Positions 36,853-46,111 of a stretch of DNA of 64,000 nt are shown one piece after another. Location: positions 62,001 through 126,000 of the forward strand of contig CAWKLL010000039.1 of assembly GCA_963850255.1 (NCBI GenBank), read 5' to 3'. Every line of letters starts with the position of its first letter. Position 1 is the first letter of the stretch. The DNA is from J054 sp963850255. Lineage in GTDB: Bacteria > Pseudomonadota > Gammaproteobacteria > Steroidobacterales > GCA-2729495. The translations under genes were made by a program, and so were the position numbers. The notes under the pieces were generated by a model, which saw only the letters and a program-made list of their open reading frames with translations, had not been told where the DNA came from and did no database searches.

Positions 36853-38883
36853 TTACTGGTCGGAAAGCGTGGCCTTGGCGGCTGCCACCACGCTTGCCTG
36901 GGTAAAGCCAAAATATTCGAACAGCTCCGGACCCGGGCCGGAAGCACCGAAACGGTCGATACCGATAATTTGACCCTCGGGACCCACAAAGCGATACCAA
37001 AGGCCGGTGCTGCCCGCCTCGATGGCGACTCGAGCGGTGATGGCCGGCGGCAAAACGCTGTCTTGCCAGGCCTTATCCTGAGCGACAAAGGTCTGCATGC
37101 TGGGCATGGAAACCACGCGCACGGCGTGACCGTCCGCGCGCAGCTCGGCGGCAGCCGCCTGGGCCAGGGCGACTTCTGAACCGCTGGCAATAAGAATAAT
37201 CCGGGCGTCGGCATCATCGGACAGTACGTAGGCACCACGGCGCACTGCGGCTATCTGGTCAGCATCGCGCGGCTGCGCCGGCAGACCCTGGCGGGTCAAC
37301 ACCAGGCAACTGGGCCCATCCCGTCGCTCAATGGCATCCTGCCAGGCCACGGCTGTCTCCAGTGCATCGCAGGGTCGCCAACAGCGCAGATTCGGAATGA
37401 GTTGCAGACTGGCAAGATGCTCGACGGGCTGGTGGGTCGGGCCATCTTCGCCCAAGCCAATGGAATCATGTGTGAACACTGAAATGTTGCGGATGCCCAT
37501 CAAAGCCGCCATGCGCAGGGCGTTGCGGGCATAGTCGGAGAAGGTCAGAAAGGTGCCGCCGTAGGGAATAAATCCGCCATGCAGCGACAGTCCGTTGTTG
37601 ACCGCCGCCATACCAAACTCGCGCACGCCGTAGTAAATGTAGTTTCCGTCGGCATCGCCAGCACTGATTGGTCGGGAACCGGCGTGCAGGGTCAGGTTTG
37701 ATCCGGTCAGGTCGGCAGACCCGCCCACCAGCTCTGGTAAAGCCGGCGCAAACGCATTGAGCGCTTGCAGCGAAGCCTTGCGCGTCGCCAGCTTTTTACC
37801 CTCGGCCGCAATCCCGGCGACCGCCTCGGCCGCAAACGCGGGCCATTCGGCCGGCAGCTCACCCAGCATGCGACGCTGGAACTCAGCGGCCAGTTCGGGA
37901 TGGGCATTGGTATAGCCAAGCATCAGTTTTTGCCAGGCCTGCTCGCGTTCCGCACCCGCAGTGCGGGCATCCCAGGCCCTGGCGACATCCGCAGGAATTT
38001 CGAACGGCGCATAAGACCAGCCCAGTGCCTCGCGCGCTGCGGCAACTTCCGCTTCGCCCAATGGCGCGCCGTGGGTGGCTTCGCTGCCCTGCTTGTTCGG
38101 CGCACCAAATCCGATCACGGTTTTGCAGCAGATCAGGGTCGGGCGCCGCAGCTCGCCGCGGGCTTCCTCGATGGCCGCTGCTACGGCACCTGGATCATGA
38201 CCATCCACGGCATCGATAACCTGCCAACCGTAAGCGCGGAAACGTGCCGGTGTGTCGTCGGCAAACCAGCCGGCAACGTCACCATCAATGGAAATCCCGT
38301 TATCGTCATACAGGCAGATCAGCTTGCCCAGGCCGAGATTGCCGGCCAGCGAGCAGGCTTCGTGAGAAATGCCTTCCATCAGGCAACCGTCGCCGAGGAA
38401 CACATAGGTGAAGTGATCGACGACGGGAAAGTCAGGCTGATTGAAGCGTGCCGCCAGCATCTTTTCGGCCAGCGCCATGCCCACCGCATTGGCAACGCCC
38501 TGACCCAGCGGGCCGGTCGTGGTCTCAATGCCAAGCTCGGGTTCATATTCCGGATGCCCGGCCGTGCGCGAACCCAGCTGACGGAAGTTGCGCAGCTCAT
38601 CCATACCCAGCGGATAGCCGGTCAGGTGCAGCAACCCGTAGATCAGCATGGAACCATGCCCGTTCGACAGCACAAAGCGGTCGCGGTTTGGCCACTGCGG
38701 ATTGGCCGGATTATGTTGCAGAAAATCGTTCCACAGGACTTCGGCTATGTCGGCCATGCCCATGGGCATGCCGGGATGACCGGAATTGGCCTGTTGAACC
38801 GCGTCCATAGCCAGCGCACGCAAGGCGTTGGCCAGGGCACGACGGGCCGGTCGCTGGAGCGCAGGTTCGGGGCTTGTTGCCAT
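36853..38883 (-). CDS. tkt: Transketolase
   Basis: Thiamine-diphosphate enzyme of the pentose phosphate pathway. Start at the ATG at 38883 gives 676 residues beginning MATSPEPALQRPARRALANA; the longer frame to 39090 enters the metK promoter region and is not coding. Motifs are NSGHPGMPMG, SNGHGSMLIYGLLHLTGY, GPLGQGVANAVGMA, the ThDP site FLGDGCLMEGISHEAC, and FTHDSIGLGEDGPTHQPVEH. First gene of the sugar-phosphate operon, divergent from metK. Confidence 0.97.
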   Translation of the reverse strand: MATSPEPALQRPARRALANALRALAMDAVQQANSGHPGMPMGMADIAEVLWNDFLQHNPANPQWPNRDRFVLSNGHGSMLIYGLLHLTGYPLGMDELRNFRQLGSRTAGHPEYEPELGIETTTGPLGQGVANAVGMALAEKMLAARFNQPDFPVVDHFTYVFLGDGCLMEGISHEACSLAGNLGLGKLICLYDDNGISIDGDVAGWFADDTPARFRAYGWQVIDAVDGHDPGAVAAAIEEARGELRRPTLICCKTVIGFGAPNKQGSEATHGAPLGEAEVAAAREALGWSYAPFEIPADVARAWDARTAGAEREQAWQKLMLGYTNAHPELAAEFQRRMLGELPAEWPAFAAEAVAGIAAEGKKLATRKASLQALNAFAPALPELVGGSADLTGSNLTLHAGSRPISAGDADGNYIYYGVREFGMAAVNNGLSLHGGFIPYGGTFLTFSDYARNALRMAALMGIRNISVFTHDSIGLGEDGPTHQPVEHLASLQLIPNLRCWRPCDALETAVAWQDAIERRDGPSCLVLTRQGLPAQPRDADQIAAVRRGAYVLSDDADARIILIASGSEVALAQAAAAELRADGHAVRVVSMPSMQTFVAQDKAWQDSVLPPAITARVAIEAGSTGLWYRFVGPEGQIIGIDRFGASGPGPELFEYFGFTQASVVAAAKATLSDQ

Positions 38884-38993
38884 GGATTCGCGCGGCACAG
38901 TCCGCGTCTTATGATTGGAAATGAGGCCGAGGATTGTCCCGATTTCCAGGCCGGGCCGCAATACAGCGGCAACGCTCAGAGTCAAATCAAGGC

Positions 38994-38999
38994 TATAAT
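38994..38999 (+). promoter_or_regulatory. -10 element of probable metK promoter
   Basis: A perfect TATAAT lies 35 bases before the metK ATG on the plus strand. No good -35 hexamer is seen 16-18 bases upstream (AACGCT at 17), so an activator or weak promoter is possible. The 150-base tkt/metK gap shows no recognisable SAM riboswitch. Confidence 0.5.
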
Positions 39000-39034
39000 T
39001 TGCGATTCCACCGCAACCAGAAACGGGACTATCC

Positions 39035-40207
39035 ATGCCCAGCCGCAAGTTATTTACCTCCGAGTCGGTCTCCGAGGGACACCCCGACAAGATGGCCGAT
39101 CAGATCTCTGACGCCATTCTCGACGCCATCCTGCGCGAAGATCCACGCGCCAAGGTCGCCGCCGAAACCCTGGTGAAGACCGGTTTCATCATGCTGGCCG
39201 GAGAGATCAACACGCAGGCCAAGACGATCTTTTTCGACCTCGAACGCCTGGTGCGTGACGTCGTTCTGGAGATTGGCTACAACGACTCCGCCATGGGCTT
39301 TGACGGCGAAACCTGCGGCCTGATGAATGCCCTGGGGCCACAGTCCGGGGATATCCGCCAGGGCGTTGATCGCGATGACGAACGCGCGCAGGGCGCCGGC
39401 GACCAGGGCATGATGTTTGGCTACGCGTCCGATGAGACTGACGTGCTGATGCCGGCGCCGATTACCCTCGCGCACCGCCTGGTGCGCCGTCAGGCAGAGC
39501 AGCGCAAGAACGGCAAGCTGGCCTGGCTGCGACCCGACGCGAAAAGCCAGGTCACACTGATTTACGAAGACGAGCGCCCCGTCGGCATCGACGCCGTGGT
39601 GCTGTCCACTCAGCATTCGCCCGAGGTCAGCAACGCTGACCTGCATGCCGGTGTCATGGAAGAAATTATCAAGCCGGTACTGGAACCCACTGGCTGGCTG
39701 AGCAAAGACACCCGTTACCACATCAATCCCACCGGGCGCTTTGAGATCGGCGGTCCGCAGGGCGACTGCGGTCTTACCGGCCGAAAAATAATTGTCGATA
39801 CCTACGGCGGCATGGCTCGCCACGGCGGCGGAGCGTTCTCGGGTAAGGACCCCTCTAAAGTCGATCGCTCAGCGGCCTATGCCGGGCGCTACGTGGCAAA
39901 AAATATTGTCGCCGCCGGCCTGGCCCGCCGTTGTGAGGTGCAGATCTCCTACGCCATTGGCGTAGCTGAACCGACCTCCATCGCCGTGGAAACCTTCGGA
40001 ACCGGCAGCCTGCCCGAAGATCGCCTGGTGCAGCTGGTCCGCGAAGTATTCGATCTCACCCCCTATGGCATTCGCCAAATGCTCGACCTGCTAAAGCCCA
40101 TATATCGACCGACTGCCGCCTATGGCCACTTCGGCCGTGAAGACCTGGACTTGAGCTGGGAACGCACGGACCGCGCCGAAGACCTGCGTGGTGCCGCAGC
40201 CGCCTGA
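39035..40207 (+). CDS. metK: MetK, S-adenosylmethionine synthetase
   Basis: Makes SAM from methionine and ATP. The 390-residue product begins KLFTSESVSEGHPDKMADQISDA (split over residues 4-26), has GAGDQGMMFGYASDET, the P-loop-like GGGAFSGKDPSKVDRSAAY and CEVQISYAIGVAEPTS. Length and motifs match bacterial MetK. Adjacent ahcY, 54 bases downstream, removes the product of SAM-dependent methylation, so the pair forms a methyl-cycle unit. Confidence 0.97.
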   Translation: MPSRKLFTSESVSEGHPDKMADQISDAILDAILREDPRAKVAAETLVKTGFIMLAGEINTQAKTIFFDLERLVRDVVLEIGYNDSAMGFDGETCGLMNALGPQSGDIRQGVDRDDERAQGAGDQGMMFGYASDETDVLMPAPITLAHRLVRRQAEQRKNGKLAWLRPDAKSQVTLIYEDERPVGIDAVVLSTQHSPEVSNADLHAGVMEEIIKPVLEPTGWLSKDTRYHINPTGRFEIGGPQGDCGLTGRKIIVDTYGGMARHGGGAFSGKDPSKVDRSAAYAGRYVAKNIVAAGLARRCEVQISYAIGVAEPTSIAVETFGTGSLPEDRLVQLVREVFDLTPYGIRQMLDLLKPIYRPTAAYGHFGREDLDLSWERTDRAEDLRGAAAA

Positions 40208-40261
40208 TCCAGATTCGCCTCGCAGGCGAACACTCTATACACATTTCCGGAGATACAACTG

Positions 40262-41575
40262 ATGAGCACAAAAGCCGCCGAATTGGTGCAAGAAGATTTT
40301 AAAGTCGCCGACATTAGCCTGGCCGATTGGGGTCGCAAGGAAATTGCCATTGCCGAGACGGAAATGCCGGGCTTAATGTCAGTGCGGGCCGAATTCGCCG
40401 CTGAAAAACCCCTGCAGGGCGCGCGGGTTGCCGGTTGCCTGCACATGACCATTCAAACGGCGGTGCTGATTGAAACCCTGGTGGAACTCGGCGCCGACGT
40501 GCGCTGGTCTTCCTGCAACATTTTTTCGACCCAGGACCATGCTGCTGCGGCCATTGCTGCCACCGGCGTGCCGGTGTTCGCCTGGAAGGAAGAAAGCGAG
40601 GAAGAGTATTGGTGGTGCGTGGAACAAACCATTCAGGGCCCCAATGGCTGGACGCCGAATATGATCCTGGATGACGGCGGCGACCTGACAGCGATCATGC
40701 ATGACAAGTATCCGGAGCTCATGAAACAGGTGCGCGGGATTTCCGAGGAAACCACCACCGGCGTGTTGCGGCTGTACGAAATGGCCAAAAACAATGACCT
40801 CGCCTGCCCTGCTTTCAACGTCAACGATTCGGTTACCAAATCGAAGTTCGATAACCTTTACGGCTGTCGCGAATCGCTGGTCGACGGTATCAAGCGGGCC
40901 ACCGACGTGATGATCGCCGGCAAAATCGCGCTGGTCTGCGGCTATGGTGACGTAGGCAAGGGCTGCGCCCAGTCCTTGCGCGGCCTCGGCGCGGTCGTCT
41001 GGGTCACCGAAATCGACCCGATTTGTGCCCTGCAGGCCGCCATGGAAGGTTACCGCGTGGTCACCATGGACGATGCCTGTAAAGAGGCGGATATTTTTGT
41101 CACCGCCACCGGCAATTACCAGGTCATTAACAAGCAGCACCTGGAAGCCATGAAAAATCAGGCCATCGTCTGCAACATTGGTCACTTCGATAACGAAATC
41201 GACGTCGAAAGCCTCAAAAAACATACCTGGGAAAACATCAAACCCCAGGTGGATCACATCATCTTTCCCGACGGCAAACGCATCATTCTGCTGGCCGAAG
41301 GTCGACTGGTGAATCTCGGTTGCGCAACCGGTCATCCGAGCTTCGTGATGTCCAGTTCGTTTACCAATCAGGTCATGGCGCAAATCGAGCTATGGCAGAA
41401 CGCTGACAACTACGGCAAAGATGTCTATGTGCTACCCAAACACCTGGATGAGAAAGTAGCGCGACTGCACCTGGGTAAATTGGGCGCTAAGTTAACCGAA
41501 CTGACCAAGGAACAGGCCGACTATATTGGTGTGTCTCAGGAAGGACCCTACAAGGCCGAACACTATCGCTACTAG
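40262..41575 (+). CDS. ahcY: AhcY, S-adenosylhomocysteine hydrolase
   Basis: Splits S-adenosylhomocysteine to adenosine and homocysteine using tightly bound NAD. The 437-residue protein has VAGCLHMTIQTAVLIETL, SCNIFSTQDHAAAAIA, NVNDSVTKSKFDNLYGCR, the NAD loop VCGYGDVGKGCAQSLRGLG and a C-terminal YKAEHYRY tail typical of the family. CGGAGATAC lies before the ATG. The 54 bases after metK are too short for an SAH riboswitch. Confidence 0.97.
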   Translation: MSTKAAELVQEDFKVADISLADWGRKEIAIAETEMPGLMSVRAEFAAEKPLQGARVAGCLHMTIQTAVLIETLVELGADVRWSSCNIFSTQDHAAAAIAATGVPVFAWKEESEEEYWWCVEQTIQGPNGWTPNMILDDGGDLTAIMHDKYPELMKQVRGISEETTTGVLRLYEMAKNNDLACPAFNVNDSVTKSKFDNLYGCRESLVDGIKRATDVMIAGKIALVCGYGDVGKGCAQSLRGLGAVVWVTEIDPICALQAAMEGYRVVTMDDACKEADIFVTATGNYQVINKQHLEAMKNQAIVCNIGHFDNEIDVESLKKHTWENIKPQVDHIIFPDGKRIILLAEGRLVNLGCATGHPSFVMSSSFTNQVMAQIELWQNADNYGKDVYVLPKHLDEKVARLHLGKLGAKLTELTKEQADYIGVSQEGPYKAEHYRY

Positions 41576-41671
41576 TTAACGAAAGTTTCCACCGGGCTTG
41601 AGACCCGTGTCGGATTCCGGGGCCAGTAACATCCGCTATAGTCGGTTTTTGCTGGCCCTTTTCATTGCGCC

Positions 41672-42448
41672 ATGTCCACTCGCGTTCTACGCATACTGCA
41701 TATCACCGATACACATCTGCATGCGGCAGAAGAAAGTCGCATGCGCGGTGTGTGCACGGCCAGCAGCCTTGCGGCAGTGCTGAAAAAAGCGCTGTCAGAC
41801 CCGGACCAAGCCGACGTAATTCTGGCCACGGGCGATCTGGTGCAGGACGAGACCAAGGCTGGCTACGAGCGTTTGCAGGCCGCGCTGGAGGCAGCTCAGG
41901 TGCCAGTCTATTGCGTGCCAGGCAATCACGATTCCCCGACATTGATGTCGGAAGTACTGGCCCAGCCGCCATTTCAAATTGGCGGGCATGCGATTTACGC
42001 CAACTGGGGGCTTATTATGCTCAGCAGTTTCAGTGCCGGTGACGACGGCGGCCGCCTAAGTGAGAGTGAACTGGCACGACTGCAGACGATTCTGAGCAGC
42101 GGCGAGGCCAGTCATTACCTGATTGGCGTACATCATCATCCCCAGGCTATGGGCAGCCGCTGGCTGGATGGCGTAGCCTTGCGTAATGGTGACGAACTCC
42201 TGGAAATCGTGGATAACTCCAAGCGAGTGCGCGGGATTATCTGGGGTCATGTGCACCAGGCATCGGACCGCCGGCGCCATGGCGTTCGTTTGATGAGCAC
42301 GCCTTCCACGTGCACGCAATTCCTCCCCAATAGCGATAGCTTTGCGCTGGACTCGCGGCCACCTGGCTATCGCTGGCTCAACCTGATGGCGAACGGCCGC
42401 ATCGATACCGATGTTGTCTGGCTCCATCAAACACGAGACAGCAAATAA
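41672..42448 (+). CDS. cpdA: CpdA-type cyclic nucleotide phosphodiesterase
   Basis: Metallophosphoesterase of the 3',5'-cAMP phosphodiesterase family. The 258-residue product shows the full set of metal-binding motifs: DTHLH near residue 13, GDLVQD, GNHDS, GVHHHP and WGHVHQ. A TATAGT sequence lies at 41637-41642, about 30 bases upstream, without a good -35. cAMP as substrate is inferred from the family. The TAA overlaps the ATG of the next gene by one base. Confidence 0.87.
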   Translation: MSTRVLRILHITDTHLHAAEESRMRGVCTASSLAAVLKKALSDPDQADVILATGDLVQDETKAGYERLQAALEAAQVPVYCVPGNHDSPTLMSEVLAQPPFQIGGHAIYANWGLIMLSSFSAGDDGGRLSESELARLQTILSSGEASHYLIGVHHHPQAMGSRWLDGVALRNGDELLEIVDNSKRVRGIIWGHVHQASDRRRHGVRLMSTPSTCTQFLPNSDSFALDSRPPGYRWLNLMANGRIDTDVVWLHQTRDSK

Positions 42449-43308
42449 TGCGACGACTTCTGTTGACCAGTTTGCTGATCATTGTTGCGCTGCCGGCCTG
42501 GTGCCTGCCCCTGTGGGAGCTTCAGGGTGAAGCCAGTAATGTTCGGCTGCTCGGCTCGATTCATTTTTTGCGCGCGCAGGACTATCCGCTGCCGGAGGCC
42601 ATTGACCAGGCTTACCAGGCGGCCGATATTCTGGTTACGGAAATTGACCTGGACGATCTCAATCCGCTGGCGGCCGCTGCGCTGATGCGGAAACTGGCCA
42701 TTGATCCGCAGGGTCGCGATCTGGCGGCGCTGCTGGGTCGCAGTAAATACCGCAGCGCCAGCACAGAGCTGGAGGCGCTGGATATTGACCCGCAGGCCAT
42801 CACGCCCTATGAGCCGTGGTACGCCGCCCTGCAAATTACCCAGCTACGTCTGCAGCAGCTCGGCTTCGACCCGAGCTACGGCATAGAAGCGCGCATGCTG
42901 ATGCTGGCCAGCCGGGACGGCAAGGAAATTCGTGGGCTGGAAACGCTGGAGCAGCAGCTCAACGCCCTGGATTCGCTACCTGCGCCAGCGCAACGACTGT
43001 TCCTGATGCAAACCATCGAAGAAGCAGCGGAAATCCAGGCCAGCATTGATGCCGTGCTGGTAGCCTGGCGCGCCGGCGACAGCCAGGCACTGCAGCGGGA
43101 ATTGCTGGGCGGACTGAGCGACCAGCCCGATCTGTATGAAAACCTGCTGGTAAGACGCAATCGCAACTGGGTCAGGCAAATCACCGAGCTGGCCGGCGAC
43201 GGCAACCAGTATCTGGTAATCGTCGGCGCCCTGCACCTGGTAGGCCCGGATAGCGTGCTGGAAATGCTGCGCGCCAAAGGCGTTGAAAACCAGCAATTAC
43301 GCGACTAA
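42448..43308 (+). CDS. TraB/GumN family protein, secreted
   Basis: A 286-residue protein with a signal peptide (RRLLLTSLLIIVALPAWCLP) and the TraB/GumN (ChaN-like protease fold) domain. Family marks are LLGSIHFLRAQDYPLP near the N-terminus, EARMLMLASRDGKEIRGLETL in the middle and VIVGALHLVGPDSVLEML near the end; the two conserved His-containing motifs are both present. No established function; a metalloprotease role has been proposed for relatives. It is translationally coupled to cpdA. Confidence 0.82.
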   Translation: MRRLLLTSLLIIVALPAWCLPLWELQGEASNVRLLGSIHFLRAQDYPLPEAIDQAYQAADILVTEIDLDDLNPLAAAALMRKLAIDPQGRDLAALLGRSKYRSASTELEALDIDPQAITPYEPWYAALQITQLRLQQLGFDPSYGIEARMLMLASRDGKEIRGLETLEQQLNALDSLPAPAQRLFLMQTIEEAAEIQASIDAVLVAWRAGDSQALQRELLGGLSDQPDLYENLLVRRNRNWVRQITELAGDGNQYLVIVGALHLVGPDSVLEMLRAKGVENQQLRD

Positions 43309-43324
43309 ACGGCTCGCCCGCCGG

Positions 43325-43507
43325 CTAGTCATCTATCAGTTCGAAATCTTCCTTACCTGCGCCACAGTCCGGACAGCGCCAGGACAAAGGTATATCTTCC
43401 CAGCGCGTTCCCGGCGCCAGTCCGGCCTCGGGCAAGCCTTTGCTTTCTTCGTAAACATAGCCGCAGATCAGGCACATATAGCGGCGGTATTCAGGTGCTT
43501 CGGTCAT
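43325..43507 (-). CDS. Rubredoxin
   Basis: Small one-iron electron carrier. I start at the ATG at 43507 (MTEAPEYRRYMCLICGYVYEE, listed here as two parts: MTEAPEYRRY and MCLICGYVYEE), giving 60 residues; the frame is open to 43600 within the neighbour. Both iron-binding CxxC motifs are present, CLICGYVY and CPDCGAGKEDF, with the aromatic/Pro-rich spacer WEDIPLSW. It lies 8 bases after the LON-domain gene. Its redox partner is not evident in the window. Confidence 0.93.
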   Translation of the reverse strand: MTEAPEYRRYMCLICGYVYEESKGLPEAGLAPGTRWEDIPLSWRCPDCGAGKEDFELIDD

Positions 43508-43515
43508 GCTCGGCT

Positions 43516-44109
43516 CTATTGTGGGCGTTCGCCGCGAATCGAGCGCAGCAACGGGCGCATACTCGCCAGCCGCTCGATGGGATCGTCCATTTCCAGACAA
43601 GACTGCTTCTGTTCAAGATCCATGGGCAGAATTTCTGCAAAACGCTGACCAACCCAGCTAGCGTCTTCGTAGCGTTTCTCAACAGGCTCATAGAGTTTGC
43701 CCAGATCATCCACAATGGCCTGAAGCAGGTCGGCCATGGCGCGGTATTCACTGGGCAGCGGAATGCTGGGTTCCGGGGGCAAGTCTTCTACGCTGGCCAG
43801 GTACAAGCCGTCATCCTGGCGGTCAACTTCAGCAATACGGAAGCGGCTGCCGCCCAGCGCCGTGATACCCAGGATACCGTCACTACCCTGATACCAATCG
43901 GTGATACGCGCCCGGGTACCCACACTAACCAGGCGTGCCTCGCCCACATCCGATCCTTCCAGGATCAGCACCACGCCAAAATCGCTGTCTGACTTCATAC
44001 AACGACTGACCATGTCGAGGTAGCGCGGCTCGAACACTCGCAATGGCAGCGGCCCTTGCGGGAAGAGCACCGTGCGCAAAGGGAACAGGGGTATCTGGGT
44101 ATCGCTCAA
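43516..44109 (-). CDS. LON substrate-binding-domain protein
   Basis: Stand-alone member of the Lon N-terminal domain family (197 residues) with no ATPase or protease part. It begins IPLFPLRTVLFPQGPLPLRVFEPRYLDMV, here given as IPLFPLRTVLFPQGPLPL then RVFEPRYLDMV, and has FGVVLI and LGITALGGSRFRI. Such proteins are widespread and of unknown role. It lies 62 bases after mpl and before rubredoxin on the same strand. Confidence 0.88.
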   Translation of the reverse strand: MSDTQIPLFPLRTVLFPQGPLPLRVFEPRYLDMVSRCMKSDSDFGVVLILEGSDVGEARLVSVGTRARITDWYQGSDGILGITALGGSRFRIAEVDRQDDGLYLASVEDLPPEPSIPLPSEYRAMADLLQAIVDDLGKLYEPVEKRYEDASWVGQRFAEILPMDLEQKQSCLEMDDPIERLASMRPLLRSIRGERPQ

Positions 44110-44171
44110 TGCCTTGGCCTGGGGTGTGTTAGCGCAACTATAACCGACTCCGCGGGCGTCGCGAACGGGCC

Positions 44172-45527
44172 TTAAACGCGCGCGCTCAGTGCGGACTCGA
44201 GGCGCGCCTGAATGCCCTCGAAGCCACCATTGCTCATGACCACAATCCGGTCACCGGGCTCGGCCATAGCAGCAATCTCGCTAACCATTGTCCCGACGTC
44301 TGAACACAGGCGCGCGGTTTCCAGCGACGCAAAGCAAGCGGGCAAATCCCAGTCCAGCTGTTCGCCGGCATATACCCAGACACCATCAGCCGCGGCAAAG
44401 GCTGCGGCCAACTCGGCCTGGTGCACGCCCATGCGCATGGTGTTGGAACGCGGTTCGAAAGCCACCAGCAGGCGTCCTGTATGCGCCTGGCGCAAGCCCT
44501 CAATGGTTCGTCGGATAGCTGTCGGATGGTGAGCAAAGTCATCGTATAGCTCGACTTTATTGAATTGTCCGCGCAATTCCAGGCGTCGCTTGACGCCGCG
44601 GAAACAGGCGATCGCCTCAAGCGCCAGCTCCGGTGCAACGCCGGCGGCTACCGCAGCAGCCAGCGCGGCGGTGGCATTCTCGGCGTTGTGGCTGCCGGTC
44701 ATTTGCCAATCTACCTCGCCCAGACTGTGACCATTTCGGAACACAGCCAAGCCCCGTTCACTGACCTGACAATGCCATTCAGCGGCATCAGCGCGCGTGC
44801 TGGAGAAATATTCCAAAGGCGTCCAGCAACCCTGCGCCAGCAATGCCTGCAGATTCTCGTCGCCGGCACGCAGAATCAGACGACCGGCCCCCGGCATGGC
44901 ACGCAGCAGCTGGTGGAACTGCCATTGGATCGCCGCCAGGTCGGCATAGATATCCGCATGGTCAAACTCCAGATTGTTGATCACACAAATTTCCGGCCGG
45001 TAATGCAGAAACTTGGCGCGCTTGTCAAAAAAAGCCGTGTCGTACTCGTCGGCCTCGATGACAAACCATTCACCACTGCCTAGTCGCGCCGACACATCAA
45101 AGTCGCGCGGCACACCGCCGATCAAAAACCCGGGATCGAGGCCGGCATAGTCCAGAATCCATGCCAGCATGCTGGTGGTAGTGGTCTTGCCGTGGGTTCC
45201 CGAAACGGCAATCACGCGCCGCTGGCGCAACACTTCGCTGGCCAGCCACTCGGGACCCGATACATACGGCAGGCGCTGATTGAGCATGGACTCCACCACC
45301 GGCATGCCGCGGCTCATCACGTTGCCCACCACCACAGCATCAGCCACGGGTTGCAGCTGCTCGGGATCAAAACCTTCGCGCAACTCGATGCCCAGAGCCT
45401 CCAGCTGATCGCTCATCGGCGGATACACGTTGCGATCAGAGCCGGTAACGCGATGCCCTGCAGCGCGGGCGATGGCGGCGACACCGCCCATGAAGGTGCC
45501 ACAGATGCCAAGGATATGAATGTGCAT
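44172..45527 (-). CDS. mpl: Mpl, murein tripeptide recycling ligase
   Basis: Attaches the recycled L-Ala-gamma-D-Glu-meso-DAP tripeptide to UDP-MurNAc. The 451-residue Mur-ligase-fold protein begins MHIHILGICGTFMGGVAAIA, which separates Mpl from MurC, and has the ATP loop VSGTHGKTTTTSMLAW, NNLEFDHADIYAD and a C-terminal domain starting VELYDDFAHHPTAIRRTIEG. The start overlaps the stop of the upstream membrane-protein gene by one base. Confidence 0.95.
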   Translation of the reverse strand: MHIHILGICGTFMGGVAAIARAAGHRVTGSDRNVYPPMSDQLEALGIELREGFDPEQLQPVADAVVVGNVMSRGMPVVESMLNQRLPYVSGPEWLASEVLRQRRVIAVSGTHGKTTTTSMLAWILDYAGLDPGFLIGGVPRDFDVSARLGSGEWFVIEADEYDTAFFDKRAKFLHYRPEICVINNLEFDHADIYADLAAIQWQFHQLLRAMPGAGRLILRAGDENLQALLAQGCWTPLEYFSSTRADAAEWHCQVSERGLAVFRNGHSLGEVDWQMTGSHNAENATAALAAAVAAGVAPELALEAIACFRGVKRRLELRGQFNKVELYDDFAHHPTAIRRTIEGLRQAHTGRLLVAFEPRSNTMRMGVHQAELAAAFAAADGVWVYAGEQLDWDLPACFASLETARLCSDVGTMVSEIAAMAEPGDRIVVMSNGGFEGIQARLESALSARV

Positions 45528-46045
45528 TATTCGCTCGCCGGCACTATCAGGAACAACAGATTCATATGCACGAAGAAATAAGCAATGGCAATAATCAGGC
45601 CGAGCACGAAAGGCTTGGACAGTGCCTCAGCAAGAATATGGCCGCCCACGATGAATGACCACACCAGGATCATCAGAATCGCGGCCGTTGGCAGCGCCAT
45701 GTCCAGTTGCGCGTCGCCGAGTCCGGAGCGCCAGAGATAGAAGGGAAATGTCAGCACGCTGAGCAAAGCACTGGTGCCGAACACAGCCGTTGCCGTCTGC
45801 GGATAGCGAGCCAGCCGGCCAGTTAGCCATAGCAGCGCTGCCAGGCTGAGGCCAATCAGCAGCGCGTCTGCCAGCACGACGAGCAAGGAACGATCCAGGC
45901 TGCCGGGCAATATAACGGCGGCCGGCAACTGTGAGAGCAAATAAGCGAGGATCGTTGCGGCCAGCAAAAAACGCGAAGCCGGCAGATCCTGCGGACCCTT
46001 GCGGCGCAAGGCGATATCAGCAAATGCTCTAACAAGTGCAAACAT
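45527..46045 (-). CDS. Yip1-like small membrane protein, function unknown
   Basis: Integral membrane protein with about five hydrophobic segments. The conserved-looking start is FALVRAFADIALRRKGPQDLPASR, here given as FALVRAFADIALRRK and GPQDLPASR, followed by membrane helices to the C-terminus IAYFFVHMNLLFLIVPASE. I choose Met at 46045 (172 residues); an ATG at 46090 would add 15 residues. It resembles Yip1-domain proteins but the match is weak. Upstream of mpl with 1-base overlap, divergent from rnd. Confidence 0.65.
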   Translation of the reverse strand: MFALVRAFADIALRRKGPQDLPASRFLLAATILAYLLSQLPAAVILPGSLDRSLLVVLADALLIGLSLAALLWLTGRLARYPQTATAVFGTSALLSVLTFPFYLWRSGLGDAQLDMALPTAAILMILVWSFIVGGHILAEALSKPFVLGLIIAIAYFFVHMNLLFLIVPASE

Positions 46046-46111
46046 GGCAAGGAAAATCGGGTTTTGGCCGCGTTGGCCGGACTGCAACATGATCCACTAC
46101 ACTAAGCGCTT

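Noticed and set aside
36834..37238. 135-codon N-terminal extension of gap
   Set aside because: The ATG at 36833 has a good ribosome site and gives the standard GAPDH N-terminus; the extension lies antiphase in tkt and looks non-coding.
38884..39034. SAM riboswitch upstream of metK, or SAH riboswitch upstream of ahcY
   Set aside because: The first gap shows no recognisable SAM-I/II/IV core; the metK-ahcY gap is only 54 bases.
38884..39090. 69-codon N-terminal extension of tkt
   Set aside because: It would overlap the metK promoter and start codon; the ATG at 38883 gives the usual transketolase N-terminus.
40379..41383. 334-codon antisense open frame in ahcY
   Set aside because: Shadow of a well-conserved gene; no recognisable domain and no promoter or ribosome site.
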